A stretch of 19,887 nt of DNA from CAZKCK01 sp964552325 (GTDB taxonomy: Bacteria; Bacteroidota; Bacteroidia; Bacteroidales; TTA-H9): the NCBI GenBank assembly GCA_964552325.1, contig CAZKHA010000056.1, positions 1-19,887 on the forward strand. The letters are read 5' to 3'. A program made the translations under genes and the position numbers. The notes under the pieces were generated by a model. That model searched no databases. It saw nothing but the letters and a program-made list of their open reading frames with translations, and was not told where the DNA came from. Position 1 is the first letter of the stretch. Each line of letters begins with the position of its first letter. Shown here piece after piece: positions 13,740 to 19,887 of this stretch.

Positions 13740-14393
13740 TTAGCTAACTGCTTCTTGGGTTATTTCTTTCCACGGAAGATTACTGCTACTTTGCTGTATT
13801 AACGCTTCAATTCCAGACCGTTTTGCAGAACTGAGTAGGAGCACTTGCTCGTTTCCGCTCAAAAAACCGTTAAGCTTCACAAGGTCTTCGGCGCATCCTT
13901 TATCAATCAAACGGTCGGTATCGGCTAACACTAAATAATCGAGTTTAGTAAGCATGGCATTCCCAAGCCGCAGATGTACCAAAATCCGGTCTGCTGAACC
14001 AAGCACAATGGCCGGCCCCTTTGCCAAGGCTTGTTTTCGCATATTGAAAAGGCTAGCATCACTGCTGTTGTACAACATAACTACTTCACATCCTGAATCG
14101 CCCAAAAGACGTTGCATAAATGCAGCAATTTGGCGCACATGCTGTTCATCGGTACAGACTACCAGTAATTGAATGGTTCCGGGTTTTAAATTGCTTAGCA
14201 GTTGTTGCACCAACACCATCAAGCTCAGGCTGGTTTTATGGCTGCCACTGGGGGCAATAACACAAAGGTTTTGCCTCAATTGAATGGCTTCAATCAGTTC
14301 GCATTGAAAGGAATTAGTGCTACCAAAACCCATTTCCATGAATATATCCCTAAAATGTTGTGGCAACGTAAAACCTTCAAAATCACTTTGCAT
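13740..14393 (-). CDS. Degenerate DEAD-box-like protein, helicase domain 1 only
   Basis: 217 aa from the ATG at 14393; an in-frame TTG at 14408 would add five residues (residues here are counted from the TTG). The layout is that of RecA-like domain 1 of DEAD-box RNA helicases: a MGFGSTNSFQCELIEAI Q-motif region (26-42), Walker A APSGSHKTS (52-60), a GSADRIL segment (137-143) in place of TPGRxL, then YLVLADTDRLID (158-169) at the DEAD position and LLSSAKRSG (191-199) at SAT. Key residues are altered: the last Gly of GxGKT is His, DEAD reads ADTD, and SAT reads SAK. Domain 2 is absent. Normal ATP hydrolysis and unwinding are therefore unlikely. It follows the phenylalanine hydroxylase gene by 21 nt and is the last gene of the catabolic operon. 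The protein reads cleanly, so it is not an obvious pseudogene. Confidence 0.8.
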   Translation of the reverse strand: MQSDFEGFTLPQHFRDIFMEMGFGSTNSFQCELIEAIQLRQNLCVIAPSGSHKTSLSLMVLVQQLLSNLKPGTIQLLVVCTDEQHVRQIAAFMQRLLGDSGCEVVMLYNSSDASLFNMRKQALAKGPAIVLGSADRILVHLRLGNAMLTKLDYLVLADTDRLIDKGCAEDLVKLNGFLSGNEQVLLLSSAKRSGIEALIQQSSSNLPWKEITQEAVS

Positions 14394-14414
14394 AGCACAG
14401 ATAATCAAAAGGGT

Positions 14415-16148
14415 TTAGGATTCCAAAATATGCGCAAGTCCATCCTCAATAAGCTTAAGCAATTCAGGCTGTTGGTGTTTTTTCGCAAATAAAAACTGTC
14501 TGATTTCGGTAGCCATTTGGTTTTGGGTTGGATTGGCAGCTACCAATTCAAGAATCTCCAGGGCGCACAACCAGTCAGATGCGTGTTTAGCTTGAATCTG
14601 TTGCCAAATGGTTTCCAGACTTTGACTAGGCTTTCCTTCGCGATAGGCACGAACCTGCGCATATAGTTTGTGTAATTGGAGCGCTTCGTTGGAATGTACA
14701 ATTTTATGTGTTTTTTCAGCAGGAACCGGATAGTTTAATTCAAAGGCTTTAGCATCGGCAGGGCCAGCAAATGCAGAAACCACTAACGACCCAACGGCCA
14801 TATCATACATTCCCCAACTAGGTTCGAATAAAATCTTGTCTTCAAAAGTAACCGTGCAATTAGCTAGGCTAATGAGTATCAGCTTGCCGTTGTGCCGGAG
14901 GATTTGTTTGCAAACACCTGAAACCTTTACACCCGATTCGAATTTGAACAAAGCCGGGCTTCCTTCGCGAATCCCGATTAAGGCTAATTGTTGGTCTGTT
15001 GCCTCTTCAGGATAAACGTCCAATCCATCGATTAAGCCCACGGGCGACCCAAAACCATGTTGATGATAGGTTTTGTCATGTCCTTCTAATACAAGGTTAT
15101 CTACACACAGTGTGCTTGGCCCAGTGGTCCGGAAATAAACCGGTTTCTGGTTCTTTTGAATAACTTCTGTAAAAATGCCCGTAACTTGTAAGCCGGAACT
15201 TAACACACAAGTGGCAGCATTTTCGGATGCGATAGCTTTGTTTAGGCCGGTTAATCCACCTTGTCGTAAAGCCATTTGGCAGGTAAAATCCTCGAGGACT
15301 GCATTTAGCGTGTCAAAGTCAGGTGTAACAAAAAGTTGGGGTTGTGGTTCGGTGATATCAAAGCTAACCTGGGCCGCATCGATGGTATAAGGGATTTTCT
15401 TCACTTTGGGCTGCATGCAGTAATAGCTTTCGGCAATTGACGATAAAAGCCCTGCACCATAAATCTTTGGATTATCCAATTCACCAATTAGGCCATATTC
15501 AACGGTCCACCAGTGCAGGTTTCGAATCAATGCCAATTCAGAGGGTTCGGATTGCTCTTTCGACAAGGCTTCCAGAATCTGCTCGGCTGCGGAAATGGCT
15601 AAGGGATCGGAATAAGGATCTGCTTTCAAGATTGACAAATGACGAATGGCTTCATACATCCTATTGTCGTAAGCCGATGAAAAGGCTTTGCTGCCCACTT
15701 CGCCAAAACGTTTAAGGTAAGCGGCATAAACCGGGTCAGCAATAATAGGTGCATGGCCGGCTGCTTCGTGAATAATATCGGGGGCTGATGTGTAACCAAT
15801 TTGATCAATCGGGCGGATATCAGCGGCTATTACCAAAACATTATGTGCCTGAAACTCCATAAAGGCTGCCGGAGGAATAAACCCATCCACACAAACTGCT
15901 GCCCAGCCTATCTCGCGCAAAATGCGGTTCATGCCATACATATGCGGAATTGCCTCAAGGCTTATGCCCGTTTTTTTAAGCCCGTCAAGATAAGAGCCAT
16001 GAGCCACCGTGCTTAGGTAGCGAACATTTTGCCGCATTACATAACGCCACACCGCATGGTCCTGGGCTGTATAGGTATTATACGGCTGTTCAATTACCAA
16101 ACTCATCAAATGCGAGGGCAATTTTTCAAGTATGTCGTTCATTTCCAT
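14415..16148 (-). CDS. Phenylalanine 4-monooxygenase, long form
   Basis: Pterin- and iron-dependent aromatic amino acid hydroxylase that turns phenylalanine into tyrosine, 577 aa. The catalytic domain (about 15-250) has PDIIHEAAGHAP (123-134) with iron ligands His127 and His132, and HWWTVEYGL (212-220) with Glu217. In the short proteobacterial enzyme (about 260-300 aa, e.g. C. violaceum: His138, His143, Glu184) about 40 residues separate the second His from the Glu; here it is 85, so about 44 extra residues lie between them (helical, with SILKADPYSDPLAI). A further C-terminal region of over 300 residues contains TGPSTLCV, HGFGSPVG and FEPSWGMYDMAVG. This matches the long form (about 580 aa) known from Bacillus and Bacteroidota; the role of the extension is not known. 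It lies 17 nt after the flavin-reductase-fold gene and feeds tyrosine to the neighbouring pathway. Confidence 0.95.
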   Translation of the reverse strand: MEMNDILEKLPSHLMSLVIEQPYNTYTAQDHAVWRYVMRQNVRYLSTVAHGSYLDGLKKTGISLEAIPHMYGMNRILREIGWAAVCVDGFIPPAAFMEFQAHNVLVIAADIRPIDQIGYTSAPDIIHEAAGHAPIIADPVYAAYLKRFGEVGSKAFSSAYDNRMYEAIRHLSILKADPYSDPLAISAAEQILEALSKEQSEPSELALIRNLHWWTVEYGLIGELDNPKIYGAGLLSSIAESYYCMQPKVKKIPYTIDAAQVSFDITEPQPQLFVTPDFDTLNAVLEDFTCQMALRQGGLTGLNKAIASENAATCVLSSGLQVTGIFTEVIQKNQKPVYFRTTGPSTLCVDNLVLEGHDKTYHQHGFGSPVGLIDGLDVYPEEATDQQLALIGIREGSPALFKFESGVKVSGVCKQILRHNGKLILISLANCTVTFEDKILFEPSWGMYDMAVGSLVVSAFAGPADAKAFELNYPVPAEKTHKIVHSNEALQLHKLYAQVRAYREGKPSQSLETIWQQIQAKHASDWLCALEILELVAANPTQNQMATEIRQFLFAKKHQQPELLKLIEDGLAHILES

Positions 16149-16165
16149 GGCTAAATCAGTATAAG

Positions 16166-17080
16166 TTAGTCAATAAGCATAAGGTAGGTCAAGGCTTCGT
16201 AAACCTTGCCTTTGGCGATACTTTGGCGAGCTAAAGCATGCAGGCTTTCGAGCAGTTGCTCCTTACTTGTGGTGGCCCGAAACAGCTGTTGTATCTCGGG
16301 AAGCATTTTTGCATCCTTAAGTTCGGTTTCGGTTGGGGGTTGTTTCAGGTTTCCCAATTTCCCAAGGTCGTTACCCGTAAGAATTGGGCTAAGTTGGGCA
16401 TGTTTCGGGAGATTATCTACTCCAATACCTGGTTTTGCAAGCGGTTTCTCTACCTCAAAAATAGCATCACCCGAAGCCCTGCAATAATACTCACCACCTA
16501 GCCTTCCAACAAGGTCAATTTTGTTTGGGTCAATTTTTCCGGAATCATCCAACACATCCGCATGTATATGTACTTGTACTACTTCACAAATCACCAGGTT
16601 TCCTGCCCCAGCTTGCAATCCTGTTTCGATAATCTGCAACACCTTGCACTCAAATTGAACAGGCGATTCTTTTACACGCCAAGGCTTTACACAAGATGAA
16701 GCTTCCATGGTAAACCCAGCCTTTTCAAACTCGTTTACACCTGCATCGTAATCGGAACTGGCTAAACTAACCTGATGCACCATGGCATAATTCACCACAT
16801 TAATCACAACTTCCGGTACACGTTTCAGGTTTTCGTATGTATGCTTGGTGGTATTGTCGCGGCCCCTTCGCGCTGGCGAAAACACCAATATTGGGGGATT
16901 GGCCCCAAAGGCATTGAAAAAACTAAATGGCGAAAGATTTGGCTTTCCATCGGCATCAAGTGTACTTGCAAAAGCGATGGGGCGCGGCCCGATAGCACTG
17001 GTTAGAATGCCTTGCATAGCCTGCCCTGAAAGCGTAGCAGGGTCAAAATGCCGATAAGATATAGTAGAAGCACACATCAT
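16166..17080 (-). CDS. Flavin-reductase-like FMN-binding split-barrel protein
   Basis: 304 aa. Residues about 20-200 form the flavin_reduct domain (PF01613, DIM6/NTAB type), with AIGPRPIAFASTLDADGKPN (29-48), LSPFSFFNAFGANPPILVFS and GRDNTTKHTYENL as typical FMN-contact segments. Residues about 215-304 are an extra C-terminal tail with a helical end (LESLHALARQSI), absent from short flavin reductases. The fold binds FMN; members either supply reduced flavin to a partner or do other flavin or heme chemistry. It sits 2 nt after the fumarylacetoacetase stop and 17 nt before the hydroxylase gene, so it belongs to the operon. No known step of tyrosine breakdown needs a flavin reductase, so its role here is open. 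Confidence 0.9.
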   Translation of the reverse strand: MMCASTISYRHFDPATLSGQAMQGILTSAIGPRPIAFASTLDADGKPNLSPFSFFNAFGANPPILVFSPARRGRDNTTKHTYENLKRVPEVVINVVNYAMVHQVSLASSDYDAGVNEFEKAGFTMEASSCVKPWRVKESPVQFECKVLQIIETGLQAGAGNLVICEVVQVHIHADVLDDSGKIDPNKIDLVGRLGGEYYCRASGDAIFEVEKPLAKPGIGVDNLPKHAQLSPILTGNDLGKLGNLKQPPTETELKDAKMLPEIQQLFRATTSKEQLLESLHALARQSIAKGKVYEALTYLMLID

Positions 17081-17082
17081 TT

Positions 17083-18360
17083 TTATAGTTGAATGGCTGG
17101 GAGAATTGTAGTGACAGCCTCGCCAAAACCAATACGTACATCTTGATTCTCAGCCCAAGCTTTCATTACAATAGTATCATGGTCATGGATAAAGCTGCGT
17201 TGACTGCCATCGGGCATGGTGATGGGTTTGGTGCCTTTCCAGGCCAGTTCGAGCATGGAGCCAAACGAATCGGGCGTAGGGCCGCTGATGGTTCCTGACC
17301 CGTATAAATCGCCAACGTTTACATTGCAACCGTTAATAGTTTGATGTGCAAGCTGCTGGGCCATACTCCAATACATATACTTGAAGTTGGATGTACATAC
17401 CAATTTGCTTTCGGAGCTTTTGGGTTTAATATGTACCTGAAGCTTAATATCAAAATTGTGTGCCCCCTCAAGGTGTAAGTAGGGTAAAACTTGTGGAACC
17501 TGCTCAGGGCCTTTCACCCTAAAAGGTTCCAGCGCATCCAGTGTAACAATCCATGGCGATACCACCGAACCAAAGTTTTTACTTAGAAACGGGCCTAAGG
17601 GAACGTATTCCCACTTTTGGATATCGCGGGCTGAAAGGTCGTTAAATAGCAGCAAACCAAAGATATGTGTTTCGGCTTCTCCAAGGGCTATCGGAGTTCC
17701 CAGCTTATTGGGTTTGCCAGTAATAAAAGCCATTTCCAACTCAAAATCTATTTGCTTGCTGGGGCCAAACACCGGCAAAGGGCTGTCGTCGGGCTTGGTT
17801 TGGCCATTGGGTCGTAAAATGTTAGTGCCAGAAACCACTATTGATGAACTACGGCCATGGTAACCTACTGGAATATGCCTCCAATTAGGCAAGAGGGCAT
17901 TCACGGGGTCGCGGAACATAATACCCACATTGGTAGCATGCTCTATGCTCGAATAAAAATCGGTATAATCTCCAACGCTCACCGGCATCAGCAACTCAAC
18001 CAAGCTAGCATCAAACAACACTTCGCTTTGCAAAACTTTATTATCGCGCATCACGGCATTATCATCCCTAAATAGGTTTGAAACCGCATCACGCACTTGG
18101 CGCCAAACTGGCCTTCCAAGACCAATAAAATCATTGAGATACGCATTGGCAAAGATGCCATTAGGCAAGTTGCAATCATCCAATAAACCCTTGTTGGCCA
18201 ATCCATTCAGGTCAATTAAAGTATCCCCAATGCGGCTGGCTGCACAAGGACCCTTTTCTGGATGACGGAAAATCCCAAAAGGGATATTCTGTATCGGGAA
18301 ATCGCTTGCATCTGGCACCTCGAGCCAAGTTTTGCGCTCAGGATTATTGGCTTGTATCAT
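17083..18360 (-). CDS. fahA: Fumarylacetoacetase
   Basis: Last enzyme of tyrosine breakdown; hydrolyses 4-fumarylacetoacetate to fumarate and acetoacetate in the cytosol. At 425 aa it is close to mammalian FAH (419 aa). The metal and catalytic residues known from mouse FAH are all found with a constant offset of eight: Asp134 and general base His141 in DYTDFYSSIEHATNVGIMFR, Glu207 and Glu209 in DFELEMAF, and Asp241 in FNDLSARDIQKWEYVPLGPF. The N-terminal SH3-like domain (about 15-125) is also present. The gene lies 44 nt after hppD and 2 nt before the flavin-reductase-fold gene, consistent with one transcript. Confidence 0.98.
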   Translation of the reverse strand: MIQANNPERKTWLEVPDASDFPIQNIPFGIFRHPEKGPCAASRIGDTLIDLNGLANKGLLDDCNLPNGIFANAYLNDFIGLGRPVWRQVRDAVSNLFRDDNAVMRDNKVLQSEVLFDASLVELLMPVSVGDYTDFYSSIEHATNVGIMFRDPVNALLPNWRHIPVGYHGRSSSIVVSGTNILRPNGQTKPDDSPLPVFGPSKQIDFELEMAFITGKPNKLGTPIALGEAETHIFGLLLFNDLSARDIQKWEYVPLGPFLSKNFGSVVSPWIVTLDALEPFRVKGPEQVPQVLPYLHLEGAHNFDIKLQVHIKPKSSESKLVCTSNFKYMYWSMAQQLAHQTINGCNVNVGDLYGSGTISGPTPDSFGSMLELAWKGTKPITMPDGSQRSFIHDHDTIVMKAWAENQDVRIGFGEAVTTILPAIQL

Positions 18361-18404
18361 GCATAAAAAGTTTTGGATGTCGTAAATATCTTGTAAGAAT
18401 TATA

Positions 18405-19502
18405 TTATAAAGTTCCCCTGCTTTGTTGTTCAAGTTCAATCGACTCAAACAAAGCCTTAAAGTTGCCTTTGCCAAACGATTTGGCTCCCTTGCGCTGGAT
18501 GATTTCATAAAACACGGTTGGACGGTCTTCAACAGGTTTGGTAAAGATTTGCAGTAAATACCCATCCTCGTCCCTATCAACTAAAATTCCAAGATCGGCT
18601 ATTGGTGCAAGGTCTTCGTCGATATGCCCAACACGATCCAGAACAGTAGAATAATATGTTTGTGGAACTTTTAAGAATTCAACGCCCCTATCGCGCAGTG
18701 CCGTAACGGTTTCGATGATATTATTGGTAGCCATAGCCACATGCTGTACGCCCGAACCATAATAAAAATCGAGGTATTCTTCTATCTGTGATTTCTTTTT
18801 GCCAATGGCAGGTTCGTTAATGGGGAATTTAATCCGCATATTGCTATTTGCCATCACCTTGCTCATGAGGGCTGTGTATTCCGTGGAGATATCTTTATCA
18901 TCAAACGAGATAAGTTGTTTGAATCCCATCACCTCTTCGTAGAATTTGGCCCAAACGTTCATTTCGTTCCAGCCAACATTGCCCACCATATGGTCAACAT
19001 ACATTAAACCAACGGGCTCTGGCTTGTAAAATGGATCCCATTTAACAAAGCCAGGCAAGAAGATTCCCTGATAATTTTTGCGCTCAACAAACAGGTGAAT
19101 TGTTTCGCCATACGTATGTATTCCCGAAACAACCACTTCGCCCTTGGCATCGCTACTAACAGTAGGTTCCTGGTAAGGTTTTGCACCCCGTTTGGTAGTT
19201 TCAGCAAACGATTTGCGCGCGTCATCAACCCAAAGAGCCACCATTTTCACACCATCGCCATGTTGTTTGCAGTGCTCGGCAATCGCTGAATCGGGCGTTA
19301 AGGCCGTAGTGAAAACAAAAGTAATTTTGTCCTGCCTCAACACATATGAAGTCCTGTCTTTTAGGCCAGTTTCGAGGCCAGCATAGGCCAAGGGTTGAAA
19401 ACCAAAGGCGGTTTGGTAATAATGGGCAGTTTGCTTGGCATTGCCAACATAAAACTCAACGTAATCGGTTCCATTAATGGGGAGGAAATCTTCCATAATC
19501 AT
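18405..19502 (-). CDS. hppD: 4-Hydroxyphenylpyruvate dioxygenase
   Basis: Non-heme iron enzyme that converts 4-hydroxyphenylpyruvate to homogentisate. At 365 aa it is of normal length. Two vicinal-oxygen-chelate halves are visible: the first from about 11 to 140 (GTDYVEFYVGNAKQTAHYYQ), the second from about 165 to 335. The iron ligands are His171 in VDHMVGN, His254 in GVQHVAM and Glu333 in FYEIIQR. The C-terminal lid helix has KGAKSFGKGNFKALFESIE, typical of the family. The start may be the ATG at 19502 or the one at 19496 (MIMED). It lies 156 nt after the homogentisate dioxygenase gene and has its own candidate promoter there, so it may head a sub-operon. Confidence 0.98.
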   Translation of the reverse strand: MIMEDFLPINGTDYVEFYVGNAKQTAHYYQTAFGFQPLAYAGLETGLKDRTSYVLRQDKITFVFTTALTPDSAIAEHCKQHGDGVKMVALWVDDARKSFAETTKRGAKPYQEPTVSSDAKGEVVVSGIHTYGETIHLFVERKNYQGIFLPGFVKWDPFYKPEPVGLMYVDHMVGNVGWNEMNVWAKFYEEVMGFKQLISFDDKDISTEYTALMSKVMANSNMRIKFPINEPAIGKKKSQIEEYLDFYYGSGVQHVAMATNNIIETVTALRDRGVEFLKVPQTYYSTVLDRVGHIDEDLAPIADLGILVDRDEDGYLLQIFTKPVEDRPTVFYEIIQRKGAKSFGKGNFKALFESIELEQQSRGTL

Positions 19503-19658
19503 ATAGTTTATAGTTTAATTTTTTTTGAATTGCTTTAGCTAATCATTGTTGTCAGGCAAAAATAAGGGGATTCGGAGTGTAATGTAATGAGGCGTGGAAT
19601 CTTAAAATGTTTTGCTTTTTTACCGGACAATATTGTTATCGAATGGTATTTAACGGGT
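19503..19658. other. Intergenic region between hgd and hppD
   Basis: 156 nt holding the candidate hppD promoter and an A-rich leader (19505-19530 on the minus strand). No clear hairpin terminator follows the homogentisate dioxygenase stop, so read-through from it into hppD remains possible. Confidence 0.5.
19557..19564 (-). promoter_or_regulatory. Candidate -7 element for hppD
   Basis: Reads TATTTTTG on the minus strand, a full match to the Bacteroidota -7 consensus TAnnTTTG, about 54 nt before the hppD start. The -33 region (TTAC at 19584-19587) matches poorly. Confidence 0.4.
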
Positions 19659-19887
19659 TTAGTATAACCACGACAGATAATAATCGGGGTTTTCGATAGC
19701 CAAGGCCTGCTTGGTAATCATCAAGGGCTTAAAGGTATCAACCATCACGGCTAGTTCGCGGGTTTCTTTGGCTCCAATGCTACGTTCAACAGCTCCGGGG
19801 TGCGGGCCATGTGGTATTCCTAGTGGATGAAGTGTAATCATACCTTGTTTAATGTTGTTGCGGCTCATAAAATCACCATCCACATAA
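19659..19887 (-). CDS. hmgA: Homogentisate 1,2-dioxygenase (C-terminal part; cut by window edge)
   Basis: Ring-cleaving non-heme iron enzyme that turns homogentisate into maleylacetoacetate. Only the last 76 or so codons are inside the window; the frame is open to position 19887 and the gene continues beyond it. The fragment reads YVDGDFMSRNN, then MITLHPLGIPHGPHPGA, and ends DYYLSWLY. The His in IPHGP corresponds to the third iron ligand (His371 in the human enzyme). The sequence fits the shorter bacterial form (about 385 aa). The GTG at 19883 lies inside the gene and is not a start. It is the first visible gene of the tyrosine cluster, upstream of hppD in the same direction. Confidence 0.93.
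   Translation of the reverse strand, partial: YVDGDFMSRNNIKQGMITLHPLGIPHGPHPGAVERSIGAKETRELAVMVDTFKPLMITKQALAIENPDYYLSWLY

Noticed and set aside
1..19887. Mobile elements, CRISPR repeats or toxin-antitoxin and defence genes
   Set aside because: No transposase, integrase, repeat array or recognisable defence module was found; gene content is metabolic, envelope and signalling.

Overview
The window is chromosomal DNA of a member of the Bacteroidota. Three proteins end in type IX secretion (T9SS) type A sorting domains, one protein carries a FISUMP domain, there is a LytS/LytTR two-component pair, A-rich leaders replace strong Shine-Dalgarno sites, and candidate promoters follow the Bacteroidota -7 consensus TAnnTTTG. 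No RNA genes, insertion sequences, CRISPR arrays or prophage genes were seen.

Layout. Positions 1-1795 (+) hold the 3' part of a TPR sensor histidine kinase and, overlapping it by 4 nt, its LytTR response regulator. Positions 1796-2414 contain no convincing intact gene; they hold a possible decayed small gene and a phased cluster of DnaA-box-like 9-mers. Positions 2415-8629 (+) encode four exported proteins in tight succession: a FISUMP protein with an internal sorting-like domain, a PD40 beta-propeller protein, a five-Asp-box (BNR) protein and an ankyrin-repeat protein fused to a metallo-beta-lactamase-fold domain. Positions 8748-10891 (-) hold a wecE-like sugar aminotransferase, a free methionine-(R)-sulfoxide reductase and a small lipoprotein. 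Diverging from wecE is a Wzx/MOP-type flippase (10964-12277, +). A secreted PHB-depolymerase/CE1-like esterase follows (12554-13735, +). Positions 13740-19887 (-) form a phenylalanine/tyrosine catabolic cluster: homogentisate dioxygenase (cut by the window edge), 4-hydroxyphenylpyruvate dioxygenase, fumarylacetoacetase, a flavin-reductase-fold protein, long-form phenylalanine hydroxylase and a degenerate DEAD-box-like protein.

How the genes work together. The right-hand cluster would take phenylalanine to tyrosine and then, after a transamination encoded elsewhere, through homogentisate to fumarate and acetoacetate. No maleylacetoacetate isomerase is visible. The WecE/flippase pair points to surface-glycan synthesis, with dTDP-4-amino-4,6-dideoxygalactose made by WecE and a lipid-linked glycan flipped across the inner membrane. 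The left half is an exported-protein island beside a signalling pair.

The least ordinary items are the exported ankyrin-MBL fusion, the helicase-like protein with broken ATPase motifs at the end of a catabolic operon, and the DnaA-box-like cluster.
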